A stretch of 64,000 nucleotides of DNA from Isoptericola croceus (GTDB lineage: Bacteria > Actinomycetota > Actinomycetes > Actinomycetales > Cellulomonadaceae): NCBI RefSeq assembly GCF_029382255.1, contig NZ_JARLLG010000005.1:233338-297337 (forward strand). The letters run 5' to 3'. Numbering within the stretch: position 1 is the stretch's first letter; each line of letters opens with the position of its first letter. Below are positions 34,363-42,722 of this stretch, one piece after another. The notes beneath the pieces are model-generated. The model was not told the DNA's origin. It made no database searches and worked only from the letters and a program-made list of their open reading frames with translations. Both the position numbers and the translations under genes were made by a program.

Positions 34363-36186
34363 TCAGTCCTCTCGGTCCCAGGCGGGAGAGATGCCCCGCG
34401 CGTACTGGATGTCGTCGTTGCTCACCCCGGCGGCGACCATGGGCCAGACCATCGCGTCGCGCGAGACGTTGAAGTCGACGACGACGGGACGGTCGTCGAT
34501 CTCGTTCGCCCTCTTGATCGCGTCGTCGACCTCGGACTCGTGCTCGACCCGGATGCCCGCGCACCCGTACGCCTCCGCCAGCTTGACGAAGTCGGGGATC
34601 CGCACGGTGCCGTGCCCGGTGTGCAGGTCGGTGTTCGAGTACCGCTGGTTGTAGAACAGCGTCTGCCACTGACGGACCATGCCGAGCGAGCTGTTGTTGA
34701 TCAGCGCCACCTTGATCGGGATGTCGTTGATCGCGCAGGTCGCCAGCTCCTGGTTGGTCATCTGGAAGCACCCGTCGCCGTCGATCGCCCAGACGTCGCG
34801 GTCGGGCTCGCCGACCTTCGCGCCCATGGCCGCGGGGACGGAGTAACCCATGGTGCCCAGACCACCGGAGTTGATCCAGGTGTTCGGGCGCTCGTAGCGG
34901 ATGAACTGCGCCGCCCACATCTGGTGCTGGCCCACGCCCGCGACGTAGATCGCGTCGGGTCCGGCGATCTCGCCGAGCCGGGAGATCACGTGCTGCGGGG
35001 CGAGGTGCCCGTCCGCCGTCGGCGTGAAGCCCAGCGGGTACGTCTCGCGCCAGGTGTCGATCTGGTGCCACCACGCCTCGACGTCCGGCTTGCCGACACG
35101 CTCCTGCTCGGCCTGCAGGGCGGGAACCAGCTCCTCGATCACCTCGCGCAGGTCACCGACGATCGGCACGTCGGCGGCGCGGTTCTTGCCGATCTCGGCG
35201 GGGTCGATGTCCGCGTGGACGATGGCCGCGTGCGGCGCGAAGCTCGACAGCTTGCCGGTCACCCGGTCGTCGAACCGGGCTCCGAGGGCCACGACGAGAT
35301 CAGCCTTCTGCAGTGCCGCCACGGCCGGGACGGTGCCGTGCATGCCGGGCATGCCCAGGTGCTGCGGGTGCGAGTCCGGCACCGAGCCACGCGCCATGAG
35401 CGTGGTCACGACGGCGGCCCCGGAGGTGTCCACCAGGCGCCGCAGCGCCGCCGAGGCGCCCGACCGGATGATGCCGCCGCCGACGTACAGCACCGGACGG
35501 CGGGCCGTGGCGAGCAGCTTGGCGGCCTCGCGGATCTGCTTGGCGTGCGGCTTGGTCACCGGGTGGTAGCCCGGCAGCGCCAGCTCCTGCGGCCACGAGA
35601 AGGTGGTGCGCTCCTGCATCGCGGACTTCGCGATGTCGACCAGCACCGGTCCCGGCCGCCCGGTCGAGGCGATGTGGAACGCCTCGGCGATGGTGCGTGG
35701 GATCTCGTCGGGGTCGGTGACCAGGTAGGAGTGCTTCGTGACCGGCATCGTGATGCCGACGATGTCCGCCTCCTGGAAGGCGTCCGTCCCGATGGCCGGT
35801 GCGGCGACCTGCCCGGTGATGGCCACCATGGGGATGGAGTCCATGTTGGCGTCGGCCAGCGGCGTCACCAGGTTGGTCGCGCCCGGGCCCGACGTCGCCA
35901 TGGTCACGCCGACCTTGCCCGTGGCATGGGCGTAGCCGGACGCCGCGTGGCCCCCGCCCTGCTCGTGGCGGACGAGGATGTGGCGCACCCGTGCCGAGTC
36001 CATCAGCGGGTCGTAGGTGGGCAGGATGGCCCCGCCGGGGATGCCGAAGACGTTCTCGACCCCGACGGCCTCGAGCGACCGGACGATCGACTCGGCGCCG
36101 GAGACCGGCTCGCCTACCGAGCGGTCGACGCCGCGCGGCGTCGTGCGCGCAGCCACCTGGGCTGGTGTCGGGTTCGGCTGGCCCAT
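34363..36186 (-). CDS. ilvB: Acetolactate synthase large subunit, 607 aa
   Basis: TPP- and FAD-dependent enzyme making acetolactate or acetohydroxybutyrate. TPP pyrimidine domain: [21 protein letters not shown] with the catalytic Glu in [13 protein letters not shown] (residues ~77-90). TPP motif: [15 protein letters not shown] to ALINNSS (about 465-500). Length fits. The ATG at 36186 has AGGAG 7 nt upstream; conserved sequence starts ~30 residues later. It is preceded by a leader peptide and attenuator terminator, and is followed closely by ilvN and ilvC. Confidence 0.97.
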   Translation of the reverse strand: MGQPNPTPAQVAARTTPRGVDRSVGEPVSGAESIVRSLEAVGVENVFGIPGGAILPTYDPLMDSARVRHILVRHEQGGGHAASGYAHATGKVGVTMATSGPGATNLVTPLADANMDSIPMVAITGQVAAPAIGTDAFQEADIVGITMPVTKHSYLVTDPDEIPRTIAEAFHIASTGRPGPVLVDIAKSAMQERTTFSWPQELALPGYHPVTKPHAKQIREAAKLLATARRPVLYVGGGIIRSGASAALRRLVDTSGAAVVTTLMARGSVPDSHPQHLGMPGMHGTVPAVAALQKADLVVALGARFDDRVTGKLSSFAPHAAIVHADIDPAEIGKNRAADVPIVGDLREVIEELVPALQAEQERVGKPDVEAWWHQIDTWRETYPLGFTPTADGHLAPQHVISRLGEIAGPDAIYVAGVGQHQMWAAQFIRYERPNTWINSGGLGTMGYSVPAAMGAKVGEPDRDVWAIDGDGCFQMTNQELATCAINDIPIKVALINNSSLGMVRQWQTLFYNQRYSNTDLHTGHGTVRIPDFVKLAEAYGCAGIRVEHESEVDDAIKRANEIDDRPVVVDFNVSRDAMVWPMVAAGVSNDDIQYARGISPAWDRED

Positions 36187-36237
36187 GGGGTCTCTCCTGC
36201 CGGTCGATCGGGTGGGGTCCAAGGAATCTGTGCAATG

Positions 36238-36278
36238 AAAAACCCCCCGGTCCCGGTGCCCAGGGACTGACGAGGGGT
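36238..36278 (-). terminator. Attenuator terminator of the ilvBNC leader
   Basis: In the minus-strand RNA GTCCC pairs with GGGAC around an 8-base loop, extended by an outer ACCCC/GGGGT stem, then followed by TTTTT (36242-36238). It lies 52 nt before the ilvB start and 30 nt after the leader-peptide stop. A preceding 9-bp stem (36323-36315 with 36286-36278) overlaps the end of the leader peptide and shares bases with the outer terminator stem, so the two structures compete. Confidence 0.82.
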
Positions 36279-36307
36279 GAGCGCGCTGACGAAGCCTGTG
36301 CGTGGCC

Positions 36308-36352
36308 TCAGCCGGCGCGCTCAGGAAGTACTACGAGAAGAATCGTCTGCAC
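36308..36352 (-). CDS. ilvBNC leader peptide, 14 aa ([14 protein letters not shown])
   Basis: The GTG at 36352 starts a 14-residue peptide with an Ile-Leu-Leu-Val-Val-Leu run, ending TGA at 36308. The control codons are ATT CTT CTC GTA GTA CTT; ATT, CTT and GTA are rare in this genome, as expected for codons that sense charged tRNA levels. Ribosome stalling there would block the 9-bp stem that starts inside the peptide frame and favour reading through the terminator. The start has no SD and lies 7 nt after a TAACGT -10 box, so it appears leaderless. An in-frame GTG 9 nt further upstream is the alternative. Confidence 0.85.
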   Translation of the reverse strand: MQTILLVVLPERAG

Positions 36353-36359
36353 GTGACGC

Positions 36360-36388
36360 ACGTTACGCCGTCGGGCGGCGGATGTCAC
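36360..36388 (-). promoter_or_regulatory. Promoter of the ilvBNC operon
   Basis: On the minus strand GTGACA (-35, 36388-36383) and TAACGT (-10, 36365-36360) are separated by exactly 17 bp, matching TTGACA/TANNNT in 5 of 6 and all fixed positions. The leader-peptide GTG lies 7 nt downstream, at the expected transcription start. Confidence 0.78.
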
Positions 36389-36391
36389 GCC

Positions 36392-36429
36392 ATGGTCCGG
36401 CCGTCCCGCATGCTGGACGGCCGGACCAT
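36392..36429. terminator. 15-bp perfect inverted repeat upstream of the ilvBNC promoter
   Basis: Bases 36392-36406 and 36415-36429 are exact reverse complements around an 8-base loop. It lies 17 nt after the stop of the PNPOx-like gene (36447, minus strand) and just before the ilvBNC -35 box. The simplest role is terminator of the PNPOx-like gene, shielding the ilv promoter; there is no U-tract. A regulatory role is also possible. Confidence 0.6.
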
Positions 36430-36446
36430 CTGGCACGCCCAGTGGG

Positions 36447-37034
36447 TCACCCCTGCGGATCGACGCCGGCCTCGACCGGCAGCGGGTCGTCGTCGAACGC
36501 GGGCAGTCCGTCGATGCTGGTCCGGTTCTTGGCGCGCCGGTAGGTGGCCTGCCCGTCGAGCCCCTTGCGGTCCATGAACTCCGGCAGCAGGTCGCGCTCG
36601 CCCACATGGTCGTAGAGCGGGATGCCGTACCCGCACGAGTCGGAGACCCGTTCGACGTCGACCACGATCACGGCGCGCGCCCCGCGCCGTTCGCCGAAGT
36701 GCCCGGCGAGGTCGGCGAACTCGGCGTCGTACAGGCTCACCACGCGGCCGCGGCCGTGCAGGCGCACGATGTTCGGCGGCCCGTCGAACGCGCAGAACAT
36801 GAGCGTGATACGCCCGTTCTCCCGCAGGTGCGCGATCGTCTCGGCCCCCGACGCGGTGAGGTCGAGGTAAGCCACGGTGTGGTCGTCGAGCACCACGAAC
36901 GTCCCGTCGATGCCCTTCGGGGACACGTTCACACGGCCGTCACCGGACAGCGGCGCCGTGCCGACGAAGAACACCTGCTGGGCCTCGAGGAACGCCCGCA
37001 GGCGACCGTCGATCCGCTCATGCACCTTTCCCAT
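36447..37034 (-). CDS. Pyridoxamine 5'-phosphate oxidase-like flavin/heme-binding protein, 195 aa
   Basis: Split beta-barrel fold: FLEAQQVFFVGTAPLSGDGRVNVSPKG (residues ~15-41) and VAYLDLTASGAETIAHLREN, then RITLMFCAFDGPPNIVRLHGRGRVV. The C-terminal CGYGIPLYD is typical of this PNPOx-like group (not the real PdxH). Cofactor could be F420, FMN or heme; only structure or binding tests would tell. ATG 37034 is preferred over GTG 37043. It follows the ole-like operon on the same strand, starting 21 nt after the reductase stop, so could be co-transcribed with it. Confidence 0.8.
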   Translation of the reverse strand: MGKVHERIDGRLRAFLEAQQVFFVGTAPLSGDGRVNVSPKGIDGTFVVLDDHTVAYLDLTASGAETIAHLRENGRITLMFCAFDGPPNIVRLHGRGRVVSLYDAEFADLAGHFGERRGARAVIVVDVERVSDSCGYGIPLYDHVGERDLLPEFMDRKGLDGQATYRRAKNRTSIDGLPAFDDDPLPVEAGVDPQG

Positions 37035-37055
37035 GGGCGACACGATGCCAGACGG

Positions 37056-37862
37056 TCACCAGTCCTCGGCACCGGCGAACGACGTGGGCACCGGCCGCAC
37101 ACCCACGCCGCGCCGCCGCAGCACGTCGACGACGGCGTCCCGCAGGACGACCGGTTCCGCGTCCGCCACGTTGACGACCAGCGGCGTGCGACCGCTGCCG
37201 GCCGCCCCCGGTCTGCCCGCTGCCAGGACCTCCAGGGAGGCGGCCGCGCGGACAGCCTCGACGAGTGTCTCGACGTGCGTCAACGACTGCCGCGCACGGC
37301 CGCCGCCGGGCAGGACGACGACCCCGCCGCGCGCCGCGGCCTCGATCCGTGGCAGGAGCGTGCCGTCGCCCGGGCCGTAGACCGCGTGCGGGCGCAGGAT
37401 CACGACCTCGCCACGGCCGCGGTGACGTGCCGCGTCGTCGACCAGGTATCGCTCGGCCGCCGCCTTGGTGCGGCCGTACGGCTCGAGGTAGCGGTCCACG
37501 GGCGCCTCGGGCTCCCGTGCCCGCACGCTCGGGACGAAGGGGTCGTAGACGCTCCCCGAGGAGATGTGGACGAACCGAGCGGCACCGAACGTCTCCCGCA
37601 CGGCGCGGGTCCCGACGACGTTGACGGCGTGCGCGACCTCGGGCGAGCACCAGTCCGACACGGCCGCACCGGCATGCACGACGACGTCGACGTCCGGTGG
37701 GTCCGGCAGCGGCCCGCCGGTGAGGTCCCAGCGGCGGTGCCGGGCGCCGTCGACACCGGCAGGTCCGCGGGAGAAGGTCCACACCTCGTCGCCGCGCGCG
37801 ACCGCGTCTCGCGCCACCGCGCCACCGACGAACCCGGAGGCGCCGGTGACGGCGATCCTCAC
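37056..37862 (-). CDS. OleD-like NAD(P)-dependent epimerase/3-beta-HSD family reductase, 268 aa
   Basis: Short-chain dehydrogenase: the Rossmann site is VTGASGFVGGAVAR (GxxGxxG, residues 7-13), VVHAGAAVSDW in the middle, SSGSVYD with catalytic Ser and YGRTK (Tyr129, Lys133). RPHAVYGPGDGTLLPRIEAA resembles the substrate strap of OleD, which reduces the beta-ketoacid made by OleA in olefin synthesis. The GTG start overlaps the OleC-like stop by 4 bp (GTGA), ending a five-gene coupled operon. Length is somewhat shorter than typical OleD (~340), which weakens the assignment. Confidence 0.68.
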   Translation of the reverse strand: MRIAVTGASGFVGGAVARDAVARGDEVWTFSRGPAGVDGARHRRWDLTGGPLPDPPDVDVVVHAGAAVSDWCSPEVAHAVNVVGTRAVRETFGAARFVHISSGSVYDPFVPSVRAREPEAPVDRYLEPYGRTKAAAERYLVDDAARHRGRGEVVILRPHAVYGPGDGTLLPRIEAAARGGVVVLPGGGRARQSLTHVETLVEAVRAAASLEVLAAGRPGAAGSGRTPLVVNVADAEPVVLRDAVVDVLRRRGVGVRPVPTSFAGAEDW

Positions 37863-39583
37863 GTCGGGCCCGACGGGCGCGACGGGCCTGGTGCACCCGG
37901 CGCGTGCGGAGCCCGGCACCACCGGGCAGCGGCACAGGCGAGGGCGTGCCGGTCGGGCTTGCGGCTGCGTCCGGTCAGCGGAACGTGCGTGCCGTGCAGC
38001 ACGACGTCGGGCAGCGCGTCGTGGTCGACGACCTCGGGCAGCACGGCCCGCACCCGCGCGACGAGAGGGTGGAGCGGGTCCAGGTCCACCGCGGGCGGGC
38101 CACCCGTCCCCGGCTGGGATCCCGTCGGGGAGTCGGCTCGCGAGGTGACAACGAGCGCGACGAGCTCGTCGCCGTCGTCCTGCAGCACCCCGACCAGCAC
38201 CGCCTCGCCGACACCCTCGATCGCGGCGATCCGCGGCTCGAAGAGTCCGGGATAGATGTTCGTCGTGCCGCGGATGATCATGTCCCGCGTCCGTCCCACG
38301 AGCACGGTCCGCCCGTCGGGCTCGAAGCGGGCGAGGTCACCGGTGCGATGCTCGGTCGCCCTCCTCGACCCGTCACGACCGGACCCGTCGAGGTCGTGCA
38401 GGTACCCGGCCATGAGGGAGGGGCCGCCGAGCACGAGCTCACCGACGCCGTCGTCCAGAGTCCCGTCGACCGGCACCAGGTGCGCCTCCACGCCCGGGAG
38501 GGGACGTCCTACGAGATCGCCGTCGCCGTCGAACGCGAGCTTGTCGGCCGCCTCGACGACCGCGACAGGCAGGATCTCCGTCATCCCGTAGACGCCGACC
38601 CACCGGGTGCCGGGCAGGACGCGGGTCGCGCGCTCGAGCAGCGCGCGGGTCACGGGTGCTCCGCCGACGAGCGCGACCCGCGGCCCGCGGGCAGGCAGAC
38701 GACCGTCCTCGACGGCGTCCAGCAGCACGGTGACGTCGGCCGGCACGAGGTAGGTCCCCGCCGCCCCGGCGAGGCAGCGACCAAAGGTCACGACGTCGCG
38801 GCTCGGCGGTTCGGCCGGTACCGACCACGTGGCACCGGCGAGCAGCGCAGGCATGCCCAGGAGCATCTGGTCGGTGTGCACGACGTCGCCGGGAGCGAGG
38901 TCGAACACCTCGCGCAGCAGGTCGCACCCGGCCAGCAGCGATCCGGCGCCGTGCACGACGGCGCGGGGCTGCGCCGTCGTGCCGGACGTGAAGACGACGA
39001 GCGCCTCACGCTCCGGGTCGAGACCAGGGAGCGCGTCGACGTCCGGGGCCGTGCGTGCCAGGGACGCCGCCGCCCGCGAGCGGCGCGGGACACCCGGCAA
39101 CCAGGGCCCGGCGTGCACGTGGCGCACGGACAGCGTGGCGTAGTCGGGCAGCAGGATCCCTCGGGAGCGGGCGAGGCGACGCAACGGCCCGCGCGAGACG
39201 GCGTAGAGCAACGACTCGGTCATCGCGAGCGTCGGGCGGGCCGCGGCCACGCGGGCGGCGAACAGCTCCGGGGTCGACCCGGGGTCGACGAACACCACTG
39301 TCGCCCCGGCGCGGACGGCACCCAGGGCGAGCACGACCCCCTGCGGCCGGGGGCGGACGGAGAACAGGGCACGATCGCCGGCGCCGAGCCCGTCGGCGGC
39401 GAGCGCCGTGGCGGTCGCGGTGATGTGTCGCGCGAGCTCGCCGTAGGTGACCTCCTGGCGCACCCGCGCGCCACGCCGAGCGCCGCGGGTCCACCGACGC
39501 AGCGCGACGTCGTCCGCGGACGCGTGCCCGGCAGCACCGCGGGCGAGGACAGGAGCGAGCAGGTGGGCGGCGGGTGTGCTCAT
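37859..39583 (-). CDS. OleC-like AMP-dependent synthetase / adenylate-forming enzyme, 574 aa
   Basis: ANL superfamily. AVRAGATVVFVDPGSTPE (residues ~88-105) matches the OleC-type VDPG strand; the A3 loop is TSGTTAQPR (199-207), where the usual lysine is arginine. YGMTEILPV (332-340) is close to OleC YGATEALPV. RTGDLARFEPDGRTVLVGR and a C-terminal SRKPDR with the A10-type lysine follow. OleC turns beta-hydroxyacids into beta-lactones; classic ligases make acyl-AMP or CoA. No OleB hydrolase is near. ATG overlaps the P450 stop by 4 bp. The function remains inferred. Confidence 0.7.
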   Translation of the reverse strand: MSTPAAHLLAPVLARGAAGHASADDVALRRWTRGARRGARVRQEVTYGELARHITATATALAADGLGAGDRALFSVRPRPQGVVLALGAVRAGATVVFVDPGSTPELFAARVAAARPTLAMTESLLYAVSRGPLRRLARSRGILLPDYATLSVRHVHAGPWLPGVPRRSRAAASLARTAPDVDALPGLDPEREALVVFTSGTTAQPRAVVHGAGSLLAGCDLLREVFDLAPGDVVHTDQMLLGMPALLAGATWSVPAEPPSRDVVTFGRCLAGAAGTYLVPADVTVLLDAVEDGRLPARGPRVALVGGAPVTRALLERATRVLPGTRWVGVYGMTEILPVAVVEAADKLAFDGDGDLVGRPLPGVEAHLVPVDGTLDDGVGELVLGGPSLMAGYLHDLDGSGRDGSRRATEHRTGDLARFEPDGRTVLVGRTRDMIIRGTTNIYPGLFEPRIAAIEGVGEAVLVGVLQDDGDELVALVVTSRADSPTGSQPGTGGPPAVDLDPLHPLVARVRAVLPEVVDHDALPDVVLHGTHVPLTGRSRKPDRHALACAAARWCRAPHAPGAPGPSRPSGPT

Positions 39584-40764
39584 GCGGCCTCCACGACCAA
39601 CGAGCGATAGGCAGGGATGAGGACGCCACGCGCCACCGACCGGTGCACCACGGCGACCGCACGCCCCGCGTCCGCGACGGGTCGCAGGGCGTCGAGCACG
39701 GCGTCGACCTGCGCCAGGGCGAGCGGCATCCCGAGGCAGAAGTGCGGTCCCGCGCCGAACCAGAGGTGCCGCACCGCGGCGTCGACCGGTGCGGCGGGGT
39801 CGAACGGTCCGGCGTCACGGCAGCAGGAGATCGTCGCGATGACGATCCGGTCACCGGCCCGCACCCGCACACCGCCCACGGTCGCAGGCGCCCGCACCGA
39901 CCGCAGCATCACCGGCGTCGGCGCCGTGATGCGCAGCGCCTCCTCGACGACGCGGCCGCGCAGGGCCGCACCTTCGGTGGTCGACGGGTCCGCGGCCAGC
40001 AGCCGGTCGAGCCAGCCGGTGTCGGCCGCGAGCGCGACCAGGCGCGGGACGAACGACTGGATGGTCTCCGTCCCGGTGAGGACGAAGGCGCCCACCGCGC
40101 CCATCGCCTCCTCCTCGGACAGCCCGAGCTCGCGCATCCGTCCCGGCACGGTCGAGGGGTCGGCGGACCGGTAGGCGTCGAGCGCCGGCGCCGACAGTCG
40201 CGCCAGGACGGCACGTGCATGCCGTACCTGGGAGGGCGTCAGGCTGCGGCGGTGCAGCCGCACGAGCCCGACGATCGACTGCGCGGCGGTCATCGCCTCG
40301 CCCACGGCGGTATCCGTGGGCGGCAACCCGGTCATCGCACAGATCACGGTCCCGGCGGTCGTGGCCGTCTCGGCGACGACGTCGACCCGCTCCCCCGCCA
40401 GCAGGCGCTCCGGGAGTCCTGCCAGCACCTCCGGCACGCTCACGGCGACCAGCTCGCGCACGGCCCGCGGCGTGAACAGGCCCGCCAGCGACCGGCGCAG
40501 CCGCGCATGATCGGAGCCCTCCATGTTGAGCAGCACCGAGGGCCCGAGCACCGGCGTCCACAGCTCCGACGGCGCTCCGGGGCCGACCTTGGAGAAGTGG
40601 TCGGTGTCGAGCAGGACCTCGCGGGCGGTGGCGGCGTCGGACACGACCACCCCGATACCGGGCACGCGCACGACCGGACCCAACCGGCGCAGGCCCCTGA
40701 TCGCCGGGTAGACCACCGGGTGCGCGCCGCGCTGGATCCGTTCCTCCCAGGCGAGGGCCGTCAT
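39580..40764 (-). CDS. Cytochrome P450, 394 aa
   Basis: The heme-binding loop FGAGPHFCLG places the ligand Cys at residue 343. The I-helix oxygen site is LTGTETIQSF, and the K-helix ExxR is EEALRITAP. N-terminal membrane segment is absent, so it is a soluble bacterial P450. It lies between the GT2 and OleC-like genes with 4-bp overlaps on both sides (ATGA at its start and its stop), so it should act on a product of this operon. A reductase or ferredoxin gene is not in the cluster. Substrate unknown. Confidence 0.9.
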   Translation of the reverse strand: MTALAWEERIQRGAHPVVYPAIRGLRRLGPVVRVPGIGVVVSDAATAREVLLDTDHFSKVGPGAPSELWTPVLGPSVLLNMEGSDHARLRRSLAGLFTPRAVRELVAVSVPEVLAGLPERLLAGERVDVVAETATTAGTVICAMTGLPPTDTAVGEAMTAAQSIVGLVRLHRRSLTPSQVRHARAVLARLSAPALDAYRSADPSTVPGRMRELGLSEEEAMGAVGAFVLTGTETIQSFVPRLVALAADTGWLDRLLAADPSTTEGAALRGRVVEEALRITAPTPVMLRSVRAPATVGGVRVRAGDRIVIATISCCRDAGPFDPAAPVDAAVRHLWFGAGPHFCLGMPLALAQVDAVLDALRPVADAGRAVAVVHRSVARGVLIPAYRSLVVEAA

Positions 40765-41543
40765 CGGATGTCCACGACCTCGGGGCGGTAGCGGTGGTCG
40801 GCGTACCAGCCGAGGGTGCGGACCAGCCCCCAGGCATGAGCGCGACGCGTGGAGGCGCGCACCACGACCTCGCGGTGGGCGCCGTAGCGCGTCGTGAGGC
40901 GCCGGACCGCGTTGACGAGCGCACGGTCCTCATGGACGTCCTCGATCGCGGTGCGAGGGAAGCCTCCGGCCGCCACGTACAGCTCGGCGGTGATCGCCAC
41001 GTTGCAGCCCGCGGCCATGACGTACGGCCCGCGGTACGCCGGGTCCTGGTTGCCGGGCCGGAACCGCCCGAACGTGCTCGCGACGACGACCGCCGCCGCC
41101 AGCACGCTCTGCTGGACGCGTGAGACCGGCCGGTCGTCGGTGCGCGGCACCAGACGTCCCGCGACGAGGTCGTGCCCGGACGCGAAAGCGGCCCGGACGC
41201 GGCGTGTCCAGTCCGGTGCCGGCAGACAGTCGGCGTCCGTGCGCGCGAGATGCGTCGCCCCGGCGGCGATCGCAGCGCGCATCCCGGTGTCGGCGGCGGC
41301 GCCCGTGCCCTTCTGCGGCTCGTCGACCACGCGCCAGCGCGCCATGCCCCAGGCCGCCGCCGTGGCGCGCACGAGATCGCCGGTCCCGTCGGACGAGCCG
41401 TTGTCCACGACGACCAGGTCGAAGTCGGTGTCCTGCTGGTCGCGCAGGGCGGCCAGGGTCGCACCGATGCCGTGGGCCTCGTCGAGGGCCGGCACCACCA
41501 CGGCCAGCCGGGACCGCGGTGCGGGTGCGCGCCTTCCGCTCAC
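40761..41543 (-). CDS. Glycosyltransferase family 2, 260 aa
   Basis: GT-A fold: LAVVVPALDEAHGIGATLAAL opens it, VVVDNGSSDGTGDLV is the nucleotide-sugar site, and TDAD (102-105) is the DxD-type metal motif. The acceptor region has FGRFRPGNQDPAYRGPYVM and IEDVHEDRALV. No membrane helices are evident, so it acts on a soluble or membrane-surface acceptor. GTG at 41543 overlaps the OleA-like stop by 4 bp (GTGA), and its stop overlaps the P450 start. Together they suggest the lipid product may be glycosylated, or the enzyme has an unrelated transfer role. Confidence 0.86.
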   Translation of the reverse strand: MSGRRAPAPRSRLAVVVPALDEAHGIGATLAALRDQQDTDFDLVVVDNGSSDGTGDLVRATAAAWGMARWRVVDEPQKGTGAAADTGMRAAIAAGATHLARTDADCLPAPDWTRRVRAAFASGHDLVAGRLVPRTDDRPVSRVQQSVLAAAVVVASTFGRFRPGNQDPAYRGPYVMAAGCNVAITAELYVAAGGFPRTAIEDVHEDRALVNAVRRLTTRYGAHREVVVRASTRRAHAWGLVRTLGWYADHRYRPEVVDIR

Positions 41544-42634
41544 AGCCGCACGACCATCGCACCGATGCTGATCCCGCCGGCGAGACCGACCAGCACCACG
41601 AGGTCGCCGGGGCCCACCAGCCCGGAGTCGAGGGCCGTGCGCACCTGCAGCGGCAGGGTCGCCGAGGCGACGTTGCCGTGGTCGGCGACCGTGACGAGGG
41701 TGCGTCCGGGCGGCAGGCAGAGCGCGACCCGGACGTCGTCGAGGTACGCGACGGCCACCTGGTGGACGGCGACGAGCGCGACGTCGTCCCAGGTGACGCC
41801 CGCACGCTCCAGGGCTTCGAGCACGACGTCGGGACCGAGCGCGAGGAAGGCGTCGCGCAGCCGCGACCCGTCGATCTCGAAGTAGGTCCGCTCGGGGTCG
41901 CGCGGATGGGCGGTCCCGCCCCCCGGCAGCATGCCGACGTCCCAGTGCTGCGAGTCCGCGCCGAAGGCGCTCGCCAGGATGCCCCGCGGCGCCGGGCGTC
42001 CCTGCGCGTCCCGCGCACCGGCCTCGTCCGGGGTGGCACGGCGTACGAGGACCGCCGCCCCGGCGTCCGACATCGTGTAGCCCGGCGCGGAGAGCAGGTA
42101 CGTCGCGCGGTCCGGCACGTCCTGGCGCACCCCGCGGGACGGTGCCTCGCCGCAGGCGACCAGGACCGTGGCGTACCGGCCCGCACCGATGAGCGCCTCG
42201 GCGACCTCGATCGCGTTGAGCACCGAGTTGCACGCGTTCTTGACGTCCATGACGGGCGCCCGCACGCCGAGCTTCGCCGCGACGATGTGGCTCGTCGCGG
42301 GCTCGACCATGTCCTGGCTCGCCGACGCGAAGAGCAGCAGGTCGACGTCGGCGGCCGCGATCCCCTCCGCGGCGAGCAGCTTCTCCGCGGCCGCGACCGC
42401 GAGGTCCGACGCGTCCCAGGAGTCGGGCAGGACGTGCACCTGACGCACGCCGGTCAGCCGCGAGACCATCGGGACCTTCGGGACGGCTCCGGGGTTGCGC
42501 GCGGCAAGCTCACGCTCGGCAGCGCGCACGTCGACGACCCGTGCGGGCAGATGGACGCCGACGGCGGCGATCACCGCCGTCGTGGACGGCGGGCGAGGCA
42601 TGGCCGGGACGGGCCGCGGCGGATCGACAGGCAC
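41540..42634 (-). CDS. OleA-like ketoacyl synthase III family protein, 364 aa
   Basis: Thiolase-fold condensing enzyme with the complete Cys-His-Asn set: Cys135 (MDVKNACNSVLNAI), His291 (VAVHQVAVAY) and Asn321 (ADHGNVASATLPL). The group includes FabH and OleA, the enzyme that condenses two acyl-CoAs into a beta-ketoacid. The operon with OleC- and OleD-like genes favours OleA. GTG 42634 has no SD but lies 7 nt after TATCCT on the minus strand, so a leaderless start is likely; ATG 42601 is the alternative (353 aa). It begins the five-gene coupled operon. Confidence 0.83.
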   Translation of the reverse strand: MPVDPPRPVPAMPRPPSTTAVIAAVGVHLPARVVDVRAAERELAARNPGAVPKVPMVSRLTGVRQVHVLPDSWDASDLAVAAAEKLLAAEGIAAADVDLLLFASASQDMVEPATSHIVAAKLGVRAPVMDVKNACNSVLNAIEVAEALIGAGRYATVLVACGEAPSRGVRQDVPDRATYLLSAPGYTMSDAGAAVLVRRATPDEAGARDAQGRPAPRGILASAFGADSQHWDVGMLPGGGTAHPRDPERTYFEIDGSRLRDAFLALGPDVVLEALERAGVTWDDVALVAVHQVAVAYLDDVRVALCLPPGRTLVTVADHGNVASATLPLQVRTALDSGLVGPGDLVVLVGLAGGISIGAMVVRL

Positions 42635-42722
42635 CCGCGACAGGATAGTGGCGCCGGCCCCTCCGTCCCCGCCGTCCACAGGTCCGGCGCGGGTGATCTC
42701 GGGCGTGCACCACACTGGTCGG

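Noticed and set aside
36200-36370. T-box or riboswitch in the ilvB leader.
   Set aside because: There is no T-box or specifier-loop pattern; the peptide with Ile/Leu/Val codons explains the region.
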